The notes under the pieces: generated by a model
The model's database searches: none
Told to the model about the DNA's origin: nothing
What the model saw: only the letters and a program-made list of their open reading frames with translations
Shown here: positions 25,584-37,213 of the stretch, one piece after another
Layout of the letters: the number at the start of each line of letters is the position of its first letter
Numbering within the stretch: the stretch's first letter is position 1
DNA from: Thiohalocapsa halophila
GTDB taxonomy: Bacteria > Pseudomonadota > Gammaproteobacteria > Chromatiales > Chromatiaceae
Reading direction: 5' to 3'
Assembly: GCF_016583825.1 (NCBI RefSeq)
Contig: NZ_NRRV01000019.1
Location: 24,430-88,429 of the forward strand
Length of the DNA stretch: 64,000 bases
Program-made: the position numbers and the translations under genes

Positions 25584-26549
25584 ATGTCCTCGTCCTCAGT
25601 CGCCCGCCGTCTGTCCCTCGTCGCCTGGCTCGCCGTCCTGCTGGTGGCCGCCGCGCTGGCGTGGCCGGCGGCGGCCGGGTCGCTGCGCTTCTTTGCGGTC
25701 GGTGATCTGCCGTACTCCAACGCAGAGGCCGACCTGCTGGAGCGCCTGTTGGAACAGGCTGCCGCAGAGGAGCCCGCGTTCATTGTCCATGTCGGTGACA
25801 TCAAGGGCGGCGGCCAGCCCTGCACCGACGCCCGCAACCGTGCCGTGGCGCGGCTGTTCCGTGATCAGCCCGTGCCTATGGTCTATACCCCAGGCGACAA
25901 CGAATGGACCGACTGCCACCGCGCAGCCGCGGGCGGACTGGACCCGCTGGCCCGCCTCGCCAGTGTGCGCCGGATGTTCTTCGGTGATCCGGCCGTGCTG
26001 CACAACCGCGCCCTCGGGCTCAGGGCGCCGCAGCCCGAGTTTCCCGAGAACGTCTGGCTCATCCGCGATGATGTGCTCTTCGTGGTGCTGCATGTCGTCG
26101 GCAGCAACAATGCTTGGCAGCCGCGGGTCCCCGCCCGAAACGCTGCATTCAAAGCGCGTGCCGACGCGAACCGGGCGCTGCTGGCGCAGGCATTGGAAGC
26201 AGGCATGGGCGCCGGGGTGCAGGCTGCGGTGCTGATCTTTCACGCCAACCCCGTGTTCGAGCAGCCCGGCAAGCGCGGCTTTATGTCCCTCAAGCAGGAT
26301 CTGCAGCGGTTCCTGGCGGGCTTCGACGGCGCGGTGCTGCTGATCCACGGCGACACCCATAGCTACAAGCTCGACCGTCCCATGGTGGACCCCGCCACCG
26401 GCGAGCCCATCGCCCGGGTGCAACGCCTGGAGGTGCCGGGCTCGCCCTTTGTCGCCGGGGTCTGGGTGAGCGTCGACCTGGACGCCGAGCCTGTCTTCAG
26501 CGTCCGCACCGTCCTACCTAGCGCCAGCGAAGACTGGCTGGAGCGCTAG
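25584..26549 (+). CDS. Secreted calcineurin-like metallophosphoesterase
   Basis: 321 residues from ATG 25584. A signal peptide (SLVAWLAVLLVAAALAWPAA) precedes a metallophosphoesterase domain with its metal-binding motifs: FFAVGDLPYS, FIVHVGDIKGGG, VYTPGDNEWTDC, LIFHANPVFE and LLIHGDTHSYKLD. The D-N motif GDNEW replaces the common GNHE. Probably periplasmic; substrate unknown. Upstream in-frame ATG 25485 would bury the signal and is rejected. Confidence 0.85.
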   Translation: MSSSSVARRLSLVAWLAVLLVAAALAWPAAAGSLRFFAVGDLPYSNAEADLLERLLEQAAAEEPAFIVHVGDIKGGGQPCTDARNRAVARLFRDQPVPMVYTPGDNEWTDCHRAAAGGLDPLARLASVRRMFFGDPAVLHNRALGLRAPQPEFPENVWLIRDDVLFVVLHVVGSNNAWQPRVPARNAAFKARADANRALLAQALEAGMGAGVQAAVLIFHANPVFEQPGKRGFMSLKQDLQRFLAGFDGAVLLIHGDTHSYKLDRPMVDPATGEPIARVQRLEVPGSPFVAGVWVSVDLDAEPVFSVRTVLPSASEDWLER

Positions 26550-26837
26550 CGCGGGGCCAGGGTGGCGGCCTGCTTGCGCTTGGGACTTCTCGAAAGTTGG
26601 CAAGCAATATGCTGCCTTCTCAGTGGGGGCATCCGGCGGAGCTAATCGCAGCAGCGAAAGCCTTGTTTCGGCAGGCTTGATCTCTGCTGAGCCGATTGTC
26701 GTGCAGGCTTCGCGACGCCGCCTGCGTGGGTTTGTCGGGTCCCCGTCATGGATCTGCCGACACCGCAGGTGTTGCGCCACCCCCTCGAATTGCAATCGCA
26801 ACCCCCTCAACGCGAACCTTCCAGCGCCGACGTACCC

Positions 26838-27134
26838 ATGACCGACTCCCCCCAGCCCACAGGGCTCGACCGCTACATCAGCTTCATCGGCCTCGACTGT
26901 GACGGCAAGGCCGAGCGCTTCGCCGCCGCCATGCGCGAGGCGCTGGAGACAGACGCCGATGCCGACCCCTTCTGGACCTACTTCCGCGCCAAGCTCGACG
27001 GCGAGCGCGGTCCTGCGCACGACGCGCTCTACCACATCCATGCCAACCTCAACCCGGTGCGCGACATGCTGCTCCGCGCCGAGCGCCCCGACCTGGTTGA
27101 GCTGCTGGAGACCCTCGAGCACGAGTGCTGCTGA
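26838..27134 (+). CDS. cowN: CowN, N2-fixation sustaining protein (CO protection of nitrogenase)
   Basis: 98 residues from ATG 26838. The protein matches the short CowN family: DRYISFIGLDCDGKAERF, DPFWTYFRAKL, HIHANLNPVRDML, and the terminal LEHECC. In Rhodospirillum rubrum and Gluconacetobacter, CowN sustains nitrogen fixation in the presence of carbon monoxide by protecting nitrogenase. Its presence implies that the organism fixes nitrogen, although no nif gene lies in the window. An upstream start at 26748 would add 30 proline-rich residues not typical of the family. A 288-bp upstream gap carries a possible sigma-54 site. Confidence 0.9.
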   Translation: MTDSPQPTGLDRYISFIGLDCDGKAERFAAAMREALETDADADPFWTYFRAKLDGERGPAHDALYHIHANLNPVRDMLLRAERPDLVELLETLEHECC

Positions 27135-27258
27135 CGCAGCGCCGGCATCCTGCCGGCCCGCGTGGAGAGTGCAATTAGGCATCTCCCGTTGCGCCGTGCC
27201 ACACGAGTGACAATGTCGTTAAAGCTGCGCAAGAATGTGTGAACGCTTCGCACCGCAG

Positions 27259-27285
27259 CCTGGATGAAGCAAAGCGGAATCCAGG
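27259..27285. repeat. Hairpin repeat of the CCTGGAT...ATCCAGG type
   Basis: CCTGGAT (27259-27265) and ATCCAGG (27279-27285) enclose a 13-base loop containing GAAGCAAAGCGG. Near-identical intergenic hairpins are common in gammaproteobacterial genomes. It lies between cowN and the Uma2 gene. Confidence 0.6.
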
Positions 27286-27381
27286 TGCCGGCGTAAGATG
27301 CCGACTGGTTGCTCATGCCGAGAACGCACCCGGGTTTGCTGTCGCTTCAACCGGGCCGTCGCCGGCTCGCTAGAGATACTC

Positions 27382-27978
27382 ATGTCAGCCATCTTTGAGA
27401 CAACTGGTCCCCCTGTCACCGAGGAGCGTCGCGTCCTGGTGGAGGCTGTGCCCTGGGAGCGCTACGAGCGGTTGGCCGCCTGCTTCGGTGACACGCGAAC
27501 GGTGCGCCTTACCTATATCGACGGGAGCCTGGAGATCATGTCCCCGATCGGTGCGGAGCACGAGCGCATCAAGAGCAATCTGGGCGTCCTGCTGGAGACT
27601 TATCTGGACGTGGCCGGCATCCGCTGGTATCGACGCGGCGGCTTTACGCTGACGCAGCCGGGCCGTGCCGCGGGTGAGCCGGACGAGTCTTACTGCATCG
27701 GCGCGGATAAGACGGTGCCGGACTTGGTGATCGAGGTGGTGGTCTCCAGTGATGCGCTGAGCAAGCTGCCGCTGTATCGGGACAAGGGGGTTGCCGAGGT
27801 CTGGATATGGGAGCAGGACCGGCTAGTCATCCACTGTCTCGCAGGCGGAGCCTATAGCGTGAGTCCGCGCAGCAAGCTGCTGCCGGGGCTCGATGTGGTG
27901 CACCTGGTGCGCTTGGTCGGCATGCGCGACCAATACGATGCGGTGCGGGCGTTCCGGGAGGCGTTGCGGGCGGGCTGA
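27382..27978 (+). CDS. Uma2-family putative restriction endonuclease-like protein
   Basis: 198 residues from ATG 27382. It has the Uma2 (DUF820) layout: GSLEIMSPIGAEHERIKSNL, then a PD-(D/E)xK-like core with PDLVIEVVVSS and LPLYRDKGVAEVWIWE, in which Asp, Glu and Lys would form the nuclease site. These genes are abundant in cyanobacteria and some purple bacteria, often in many copies; the role is not established and may relate to mobile DNA. It stands alone here. Confidence 0.88.
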   Translation: MSAIFETTGPPVTEERRVLVEAVPWERYERLAACFGDTRTVRLTYIDGSLEIMSPIGAEHERIKSNLGVLLETYLDVAGIRWYRRGGFTLTQPGRAAGEPDESYCIGADKTVPDLVIEVVVSSDALSKLPLYRDKGVAEVWIWEQDRLVIHCLAGGAYSVSPRSKLLPGLDVVHLVRLVGMRDQYDAVRAFREALRAG

Positions 27979-28137
27979 GCCTGCCACTCGGCTCGTAACA
28001 CCGCTGCGGCGGTGACATGCATCCTGGGGGCGCTCCTGCGCCCCGTGCGGGCATGCACTCTATGAGCGCCCGGAGGTCGAGCGCAGCAGCGTCAAGACGC
28101 GTCAGACATGGTCGTGAAGACCAAGCAGCCAACCGGC

Positions 28138-28419
28138 TCAGTCGTCGCAGGCCGCGGTGAAGGCGCTGGGGCGGGTGCTGCGTGGCGGCGGGGTCAGCGC
28201 ATAGTCTTCTTCCTGCATCAGCGCGCGCAGCTCGGCCATCTCGTCGGCGAGGGTCCGGGCGGCACGCTGCTCGGACCATGCCTTGAAGGCCTGATAGTCC
28301 TCGGCGTCGATCACTGCGGCGACCAGGCGCTTGCGGTTGTAGATGAGCTGCGGCTCCGCGACGGCCTGCTTGATCAGCTCCGAGAAGCGCTGTTTTGCAT
28401 CGGCGATGTTCCAGGACAT
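28138..28419 (-). CDS. Phd/YefM-family antitoxin without an adjacent toxin gene
   Basis: 93 residues from ATG 28419, preceded by GAGGAG. The start MSWNIADAKQRFSELIKQAV and KRLVAAVIDAEDYQAF are typical of the Phd/YefM DNA-binding fold. The C-terminal tail (EEDYALTPPPRSTRPSAF) normally docks on a PIN or RelE/YoeB-type toxin. In the 159 bp downstream I find no toxin reading frame, so this is an orphan or the toxin has been lost. Confidence 0.85.
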   Translation of the reverse strand: MSWNIADAKQRFSELIKQAVAEPQLIYNRKRLVAAVIDAEDYQAFKAWSEQRAARTLADEMAELRALMQEEDYALTPPPRSTRPSAFTAACDD

Positions 28420-28433
28420 GGCGGGGCTCCTCA

Positions 28434-28460
28434 TGGACAGAGGTTGTGTCCATTATGGAC
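28434..28460. promoter_or_regulatory. Overlapping inverted repeats upstream of the Phd antitoxin: probable operator
   Basis: TGGACA (28434-28439) pairs with TGTCCA (28447-28452), and GTCCAT (28448-28453) pairs with ATGGAC (28455-28460) across a single base. The three TGGAC half-sites lie 15-40 bp upstream of the antitoxin start, the place expected for autorepression by a Phd-type protein. Confidence 0.55.
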
Positions 28461-28493
28461 GGTAAACTCGGGTCATGGAGCCCCTTCGTCCTG

Positions 28494-31331
<2,838 letters not shown>

Positions 31332-31367
31332 TCGTGACGACGCCCCCTGGACCTCTGGCTCGGGCTC

Positions 31368-34157
31368 TCAGTTGCCGCCGGCCAGGCGCTGATAAAGGGC
31401 GTTGGCCTCCGCCTTCTCCGGGAAGGACTGCGCCTTGAGGTTCAGCAGCACGCGCCGCGCGCCGGCCTCGTCGCCGGTGCCCGCCAGCGCCTTGGCGTAG
31501 CGGAAGGCAATGCTCGGGTCGGTGCTGCCGGCATGGGCCTTGGATAGCAGCGGCAGCGCCGCCTCGTAGTCGCCCTTGGCCAGCAGCACCGTGCCCTTGG
31601 TGTCGATGAAGGCTGCATCCTCGGGATTTAGCTCGAGCGCGCGCTCGGCATAGTCGAGTGCCTCGTCGGGATGCTCTTCGGCCAGCAGCATCGCCAGGTT
31701 GTTCAGCGCCAGGGGGTTGTCGGGATTGCTGTCGAGCACGCGGCGATACTGCTCGATGGCCAGCGCCGGATCGTCCGTTTGGATGCCGAGCTGGGCCAGG
31801 GACAGGCGCCCCGCAATACTGTTTGGATGCTCGCGGAGCCAGTTCTTGAGCAGCATCTGGCCCTCTTGCGGACGTCCCGCCCGCGCCGTGGCATCGGCGA
31901 GCCAGAGGGTATAGGCAGGCTCGTGCGGGCGCGCATCGGCGAGCGCTTCGAGAATGGTCACGGCCTCGGCGAAGTCGCCCTGCTCGGCGAGGAAGCGCGC
32001 CCGTGCAGCGCGCAGCACCGGATGCTCCGGCGACACCCGCAGCAGGCGCTCCATCATGGCTTTGCGCTCGGCTGCCGTCGGCTGGGCCGCCAGGATGCGC
32101 GAGAGCCGATCGTGCTCCAGTGCCGCATCGCGGTCGAGCTCCAGGCCGGCTTCCAGGTTGCTCTGGGCGGCGGGCAGATCCCCGCTTTGGGCCTTCAGGG
32201 AAGCCAGCATGTAGCGGTAGAGGGGCACGGTGGGATTGCGCTCGGCGAGCTCGGTGAGGGTCGCCGTCGCGGCCCGCGTATCCCCGGCTGCAAGCTCGGC
32301 TTGCCCGCGCAGCATCAGCAGGGCCGCCCCGTCAGCCTGTTCCGGCGGTGCCTCGCGCAGCAGGCTGCGGGCGGCACTGGCGTCGCCGGCTGCGAGATGG
32401 CTGCGGGCCAGCACCAGCCGCAGCCGCAGGGCCTCCGGGTTGCGCTTCAAGGCGGCGCGTAGGCGCTCGTTGAAGGCGTCCGCACCCCCTTCCAGGCGCG
32501 CCATGGCGGCACGGGCGAGGGTGACATCGGCGTTCTCTGGGTCGGCGGCCAGCGCTGCATCCAGGGTCGCTTCGGCCTGCTCCGGCCGATCAGAGCCGAG
32601 CTCCAGGGCCGCCAGTGCCAATGCGGCGCGCTCGAAGCTCGGGTCCAGCTCCAGCGCTTTGCCGAAGGCCGCGCGCGCACCGTCCAGATTGCCCGCCTGC
32701 GCCAGCAGCGCGCCTTTGGCGGTGTGTGCCATCGGCGACTTCGGCGAGTGCTCCAGGAAGGCGTCCGCGGCGGCCATGGCCTGCTGCGGGGCGTCTGCGG
32801 CGATCTGGGCGCGCATCAGCAGCATGCGGGCAGGCTGGTTGTCCGGCTCGGCGTCCACCACTCGGGTCAGGAGCGTCACGGCACCGTCCGCGTCGCCGTT
32901 GCCGAGGAGCTGGCGCGCGTGCGCCACCTGTGCGGACGCCAGCTCCGGGAAGCGCTCGGCGGCGCGGGTGATGAGCGCCTCGGCCTCGTCGGTGCGGCCT
33001 TGGCGGGCCAGTGCCTGGCGCAGCAGCTCCATGGCCAGCGGGCTCGCGTCCGCGGCATCGGCGACTGGGCGGATGGCGTCTTCGGCGCCCGCGGCGTTGC
33101 CTTGCGCGAGCCGGGTGCGGGCGAGTAGTGCCAGCGCCTGGGGATTGTTGGGCACGGCGGCGGTGAGACGCAGCAGATACTCCTCGGCCTGGGCGTGACG
33201 ATCCAGGCGATTCAGCGCCAGCGCGGCATAGAAGATTGCCGTGGGGTCGCTGGGCGCCCGGCGCAAATAGGCCTCGAGGTGCTCGGCCGCTGCGGCATGG
33301 TCGCCTTGCAATAGCAGCAATCGGCCCTCCAGGTAGTCCAGACCGGCGAGACGCTCGCGCTGACGGCGCACGGCATCGATGTCGGCGGCGGCAGACTCGG
33401 GGTTGCGCAGGTCAAGGTGCACCGCCGCGCGCTGATAATGCAGTGGCCAGCTGCTGCGGGCGTAGTCGATGGCCTTGGTGTAGGCGTCGATGGCCGCTTC
33501 GTTGTTCTGCTCGAGCCGCTCCAGGGTGGCGAGGGCCTGCCAGGGGTCCGGCGAGTCCGGATGCAGCTCCAGCGCGTGCCGGATACTCGCGCGGGCCGCG
33601 TCGCTGTTGCCGCGGCGCAATTCGAGCGTCGCCATGCCGAGGGTCGCACGCAGGGAGCTCGGGTCGGCGTCGATGGCGGCGGAGAAGGCGGCGGCCGCCT
33701 CCGCCTCTTTCTCCTGCGACAAGAGCACGCTGCCGCGCAGGGCCAGGAGATCGGCCCGCTGCGTCGGTGTTGCGTCGGCCGGCGGCTCGGTCCACTCCAG
33801 GGCGCGGGACAGCGCCTGCTGCGTCAGCAGCGCTTCCGCCAACGGCACCCGCGTCTCGGCATCATTCGCTCCGGCCTCGCGGGCGCGCATCAGCTCCTGC
33901 TCGGCAGCCAGGGGATCGCCGGCGTCAAGATAGATGCGCCCCAGCAGCAAGCGAGCTTGGGCGTTCTCCGGGCTCTGCTGCAAGAGATCCTTGAGGCGGA
34001 CAACGGCACTCTGCAGCTTGCCCTGCTGCCAGTCCTGCTCCGCCTCGCCGAGCGTGGCGGCCGCCGGCAGTGGCGCAGCCAGCAGCAGCGCGAACAGCGT
34101 CAGAAAGCCGACGGACATCCGGCGGCGGTGGGGCGAAGCAGTGCGATGTTTGACCAT
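31368..34157 (-). CDS. prsT: PEP-CTERM system TPR-repeat protein PrsT-like
   Basis: 929 residues from ATG 34157 (ATG 34169 is the alternative; GGAGG touches 34169 and is 12 bases from 34157). A signal peptide ([18 protein letters not shown]) is followed by about 20 TPR repeats. The first repeats ([40 protein letters not shown]) read like PrsT, the large TPR protein found with exosortase/PEP-CTERM systems and linked to surface polysaccharide. PrsT is usually a lipoprotein, but no lipobox cysteine is seen. PEP-CTERM-like proteins at 44.3 and 52.9 kb support the assignment; no exosortase gene is in view. Confidence 0.75.
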   Translation of the reverse strand: MVKHRTASPHRRRMSVGFLTLFALLLAAPLPAAATLGEAEQDWQQGKLQSAVVRLKDLLQQSPENAQARLLLGRIYLDAGDPLAAEQELMRAREAGANDAETRVPLAEALLTQQALSRALEWTEPPADATPTQRADLLALRGSVLLSQEKEAEAAAAFSAAIDADPSSLRATLGMATLELRRGNSDAARASIRHALELHPDSPDPWQALATLERLEQNNEAAIDAYTKAIDYARSSWPLHYQRAAVHLDLRNPESAAADIDAVRRQRERLAGLDYLEGRLLLLQGDHAAAAEHLEAYLRRAPSDPTAIFYAALALNRLDRHAQAEEYLLRLTAAVPNNPQALALLARTRLAQGNAAGAEDAIRPVADAADASPLAMELLRQALARQGRTDEAEALITRAAERFPELASAQVAHARQLLGNGDADGAVTLLTRVVDAEPDNQPARMLLMRAQIAADAPQQAMAAADAFLEHSPKSPMAHTAKGALLAQAGNLDGARAAFGKALELDPSFERAALALAALELGSDRPEQAEATLDAALAADPENADVTLARAAMARLEGGADAFNERLRAALKRNPEALRLRLVLARSHLAAGDASAARSLLREAPPEQADGAALLMLRGQAELAAGDTRAATATLTELAERNPTVPLYRYMLASLKAQSGDLPAAQSNLEAGLELDRDAALEHDRLSRILAAQPTAAERKAMMERLLRVSPEHPVLRAARARFLAEQGDFAEAVTILEALADARPHEPAYTLWLADATARAGRPQEGQMLLKNWLREHPNSIAGRLSLAQLGIQTDDPALAIEQYRRVLDSNPDNPLALNNLAMLLAEEHPDEALDYAERALELNPEDAAFIDTKGTVLLAKGDYEAALPLLSKAHAGSTDPSIAFRYAKALAGTGDEAGARRVLLNLKAQSFPEKAEANALYQRLAGGN

Positions 34158-34370
34158 GGCTGCGGTCATCCTCCAGCAGTAGCGCGGCAGCGACAAAATG
34201 TTAGCAATCCCCAAGCCGCCGGACGCAGTGCGCTGTGGACGCGGCTGCCTTTTGCCGACGAGTTGCGCGAGCGCCATGATCCACCCTGACATGCGGCCCG
34301 GGCGTACTGCCGCCCGGTGCATTGGTCACTGCGCGCAGGGTCTAGTCGCGGTTGGCGGACATCGACTCCG

Positions 34371-35243
34371 TTAGCCGCGCCCCGCCTCCAGTGCGTTGAT
34401 GCGATCCTGCAACGGCGGATGGCTCGCGAACAGCTTCTTCAGCCCCTCGCCGATGTTGCCGGAAATGCCGAATGCGGCGAATTCGCCGGCAGGGAGGTCA
34501 TGCGGCTCGTGTACGCGCTGCAGCGCGCGCAGGGCTGCGATCATACGCTCGCGGCCGGCGAGGCGTGCGCCGCCGGCGTCGGCTCGAAACTCGCGAAAGC
34601 GCGAGAACCACATGACGACGATGGACGCGAGGACGCCGAGAACGATCTCCGCGATGATGGAGACCACGAAATAGCCGATGCCGACCCCGCCGCTGTCGTC
34701 GTTGCCGCGCAGCGCGGAGTCGACGAAGCCGCCGATGACCCGCGCGAGCACGATGACGAAGGTGTTGAGCACGCCCTGGATCAGCGCCAGTGTCACCATG
34801 TCGCCGTTGGCGACGTGGCTTATCTCGTGACCCACCACGGCTTCCACTTCGTCCCGGCTCATGTGCTGGAGCAAACCCGTGCTGACGGCCACCAGGGCAT
34901 CGTTGCGGTTCCAGCCGGTGGCGAAGGCGTTCGGGTCCGGTTGGTCGAAAATGCCCACCTCGGGCATGCGGATGCCGCTCTGCTCGGACTGCTTGCGCAC
35001 GATCTCGAACAGCCATTGCTCGAACGGGGTCTGCGGCTGCTCGATGATCTGCACGCCCATGGAGCGCTTGGCGAGCCACTTGGACATGAGCAGCGAAATC
35101 ATGGAGCCGCCGAAGCCGAAGACGAGCGCCAAAATCAGCAGCCCGCTGCCGGTGCGTGACGACACGCCGAGGATGGTCAACACGATGTAGAGCACGGTCA
35201 CGACCGCGAAGTTGGTCGCGACAAACAGCAAGACTCTCAACAT
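34371..35243 (-). CDS. htpX: Membrane zinc metalloprotease HtpX
   Basis: 290 residues from ATG 35243, with GGGAGAA upstream. HtpX is an M48 peptidase of the inner membrane that removes misfolded membrane proteins. It has two N-terminal hydrophobic segments ([38 protein letters not shown]), the zinc-binding [13 protein letters not shown] near residue 142, two more membrane segments and the downstream glutamate in [13 protein letters not shown]. Length and motifs match E. coli HtpX (293). Confidence 0.97.
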   Translation of the reverse strand: MLRVLLFVATNFAVVTVLYIVLTILGVSSRTGSGLLILALVFGFGGSMISLLMSKWLAKRSMGVQIIEQPQTPFEQWLFEIVRKQSEQSGIRMPEVGIFDQPDPNAFATGWNRNDALVAVSTGLLQHMSRDEVEAVVGHEISHVANGDMVTLALIQGVLNTFVIVLARVIGGFVDSALRGNDDSGGVGIGYFVVSIIAEIVLGVLASIVVMWFSRFREFRADAGGARLAGRERMIAALRALQRVHEPHDLPAGEFAAFGISGNIGEGLKKLFASHPPLQDRINALEAGRG

Positions 35244-35410
35244 CTGCGGGGTTCTCCCAGTGGTTGGCGATGGATTTGATTGTCGGACAGGGATTTCCAG
35301 CGTCGATAACATGGATGCTGGCGGCCGCCGGCGCAAGCTAAGCGCCGCCCGCGGGCACGCGAGGGCTCTGACGGCGCCGGCGAGCTCCATCCCAGCCCCG
35401 TCCCGGGGGG

Positions 35411-35439
35411 TAGACAGCCGGAGAGCTGCTGATTATACT
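35411..35439 (+). promoter_or_regulatory. Sigma-70 promoter of the tRNA-Ala/tRNA-Glu unit
   Basis: TAGACA at 35411-35416 and TATACT at 35434-35439 are spaced by 17 bp and end 12 bp before tRNA-Ala. Both boxes differ from consensus at one position. Confidence 0.75.
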
Positions 35440-35451
35440 GCGCCGCTTTCT

Positions 35452-35527
35452 GGGGCCATAGCTCAGCTGGGAGAGCGCAACACTGGCAGTGTTGAGGTCG
35501 GCGGTTCGATCCCGCCTGGCTCCACCA
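35452..35527 (+). tRNA. tRNA-Ala (GGC)
   Basis: 76 bases with a full cloverleaf. Acceptor GGGGCCA pairs with TGGCTCC (one G-T pair), anticodon GGC at 35485-35487 in a CAACACT/AGTGTTG arm, GGTTCGATCC T-arm, discriminator A and encoded CCA. Confidence 0.98.
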
Positions 35528-35550
35528 AACATTTCAAAGGCGCAAAAATC

Positions 35551-35582
35551 CGGCCGGCCGCAGTCGCGGCCGGCCGATTTTT
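35551..35582 (+). terminator. GC-rich hairpin with T-run between tRNA-Ala and tRNA-Glu
   Basis: An 11-bp perfect stem CGGCCGGCCGC/GCGGCCGGCCG with an AGTC loop, followed by ATTTTT. It looks like an intrinsic terminator after tRNA-Ala; if leaky, tRNA-Glu could still be read from the same promoter. Confidence 0.85.
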
Positions 35583-35600
35583 CGTCTGGACTCTGCTTCG

Positions 35601-35676
35601 GTCCCCATCGTCTAGAGGCCTAGGACACCGCCCTTTCACGGCGGCAACCGGGGTTCGAATCCCCGTGGGGACGCCA
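35601..35676 (+). tRNA. tRNA-Glu (TTC)
   Basis: 76 bases, full cloverleaf. Acceptor GTCCCCA/TGGGGAC, anticodon TTC at 35635-35637 in the CCGCCCTTTCACGGCGG arm, T-arm GGGGTTCGAATCCCC, discriminator G and encoded CCA. Confidence 0.98.
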
Positions 35677-35688
35677 CTCTCGGTAGAG

Positions 35689-35719
35689 GGGTTGTGCCGC
35701 GCGTCGGTGCAGCCCTTTT
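35689..35719 (+). terminator. Probable terminator after tRNA-Glu
   Basis: GGGTTGTGCCG can pair with CGGTGCAGCCC using three G-T wobbles, followed by TTTT. It starts 13 bases after tRNA-Glu. Confidence 0.5.
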
Positions 35720-35964
35720 GCGTTGCCTGGCCGTGGCGCCAGCGCCAGCCGTTCTCGCCAGCGCTGAACGGCAATATGCTCTGCGGTGACCCGGCGACGC
35801 ATCCGGCGCGCTACGCGGCCTTGTATCGACCGGCGCGTGGCGGCGTTAATCCAGCGCTCTGCATGGCGGTGTTCTCCTCCAAAGAACCACCGCCGAGTCT
35901 CGACAGCGCGGATCTTTGCGCAATCTACTGCTACGAGCGTTGAGAGGACTGGGGCAGCAGTGCC

Positions 35965-36291
35965 ATGGCTTGGATCTACTTGGTCGCCGCTGGGCTCTTT
36001 GAGTGGGGCTGGCCGGTGGGGCTCAAGCTCGGGATGACCGATGCGGGGATACGTTGGGGCTGGCTCGCCTTCTCTGTGCTCTGCATCGCCGCCAGTGGCA
36101 CGCTGTTGTTGCTCGCGCAGCGCACCATCCCGATGGGCACGGCTTACGCCGTGTGGACCGGCATCGGCGCCGTGGGCACCTTCGTGCTCGGTCTGCTTTT
36201 GTTCGCGGAGCCGGCAAGTCTAGCGCGCTTCTTCTTCGTCGGCCTCATCGTCATCGGCATCGTCGGCCTCAAGATCGCCTCACCGGATTGA
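35965..36291 (+). CDS. SMR-family small multidrug/guanidinium exporter (SugE/Gdx type)
   Basis: 108 residues with four membrane helices, the SMR length. Starts MAWIYLVAAGLFEWGWPVGL, where the Glu in helix 1 is the essential proton and substrate site; WTGIGAVGTFVLGLLLF and RFFFVGLIVIGIVGLKIAS are later helices. The G-x-x-E-W and LARFFFVGLIVIGIVGLK patterns favour the SugE/Gdx branch, which exports guanidinium. No guanidine riboswitch is recognisable in the upstream 245 bp. A shared terminator separates it from convergent sodB. Confidence 0.9.
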   Translation: MAWIYLVAAGLFEWGWPVGLKLGMTDAGIRWGWLAFSVLCIAASGTLLLLAQRTIPMGTAYAVWTGIGAVGTFVLGLLLFAEPASLARFFFVGLIVIGIVGLKIASPD

Positions 36292-36294
36292 TAC

Positions 36295-36332
36295 AAAAAA
36301 CCGCCCGGGCCTGGAGCCTCGGGCGGTTTGTT
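36295..36332. terminator. Bidirectional terminator between the SMR gene and sodB
   Basis: CCGCCCG (36301-36307) pairs with CGGGCGG (36320-36326); AAAAAA precedes and TTTGTT follows, so it can end transcripts from both convergent genes. Confidence 0.88.
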
Positions 36333-36390
36333 CCGACTGCGTTCGGCGGAGTCAGCCGCCGCAGTCATCTGCTGGGCTCGGCTCTATCGG

Positions 36391-36972
36391 TCAGCCCGCG
36401 TAGTTGGCGGCCACGAAGTCCCAGTTGACCTTGTCCCAGATCGCTTCGAGGTACTTGGGCCGCGCGTTGCGGTAGTCGATGTAGTAGGCGTGCTCCCAGA
36501 CATCCACGGTGAGCAGCGGCGTCAGGCCCTCGGTCAGCGGGTTGCCGGCGTTGGAGGTGTTGTGGATGTCCACCCCGCCGTCGGCGGTCTTCACCAGCCA
36601 GGTCCAGCCGGAGCCGAAGTTGGTGGCCGCGGATTGGTTGAAGGCCTTCTTGAAGTCATCGAAGGAGCCCCACTTGGCCTTGATGGCATCTCCCACTGCG
36701 CCAGCCGGCTCACCGCCGCCGTTCGGGCTCAGGCAGTTCCAGTAGAAGGTGTGGTTCCAGACCTGGGCGGCGTTGTTGAAGACACCGCCGGAGGCGTTCT
36801 TGATGATGTCCTCCAGGGACATGCTCTCGAAGTCGGTGCCCGGAATCAGGTTGTTCAGATTGTTGACATAGGTCTGGTGGTGCTTGCCGTAGTGGTACTC
36901 GAGGGTTTCCGCGGAGATCACGGGCTCGAGGGCGTTTTTCTCGTACGGCAGGGCGGGGAGCTCATGGGCCAT
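36391..36972 (-). CDS. sodB: Iron superoxide dismutase SodB
   Basis: 193 residues from ATG 36972, with AGGAGG at ideal spacing; longer upstream starts are rejected. Dismutes superoxide in the cytoplasm. Metal ligands are visible in [23 protein letters not shown] and [20 protein letters not shown]. The Gln in [13 protein letters not shown] is the residue position typical of the iron rather than manganese enzymes. Confidence 0.97.
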   Translation of the reverse strand: MAHELPALPYEKNALEPVISAETLEYHYGKHHQTYVNNLNNLIPGTDFESMSLEDIIKNASGGVFNNAAQVWNHTFYWNCLSPNGGGEPAGAVGDAIKAKWGSFDDFKKAFNQSAATNFGSGWTWLVKTADGGVDIHNTSNAGNPLTEGLTPLLTVDVWEHAYYIDYRNARPKYLEAIWDKVNWDFVAANYAG

Positions 36973-37213
36973 GGTTCGCCTCCTGATTGACGGATGGTGA
37001 AGAGATCGGCTGCTTGGCCGTTGGTTTCGCTCGCTGCGGCAATCTTGTGCCCGCAATGGGGTATCTCAAGACGCTCGCGGGCCGCGGATGCCATGGCCTG
37101 CGCGGCTTTGCCGCGGAGCGGGCGGTATGTGAGGATAACCGCCGGCATCCACTCGCTGCCGCGGGGCCCGCGTACCGGGCTGGTCCCCGGCACCCCAGCC
37201 CGCCAGCGCCGCC

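Noticed and set aside
28000..28137. Toxin partner behind the Phd antitoxin
   Set aside because: The downstream 138 bp read in all minus-strand frames give only short pieces without PIN or RelE-type motifs.
35720..35964. Guanidine riboswitch before the SMR exporter
   Set aside because: I looked for paired ACGR-loop hairpins and ykkC-like elements and saw no convincing match.
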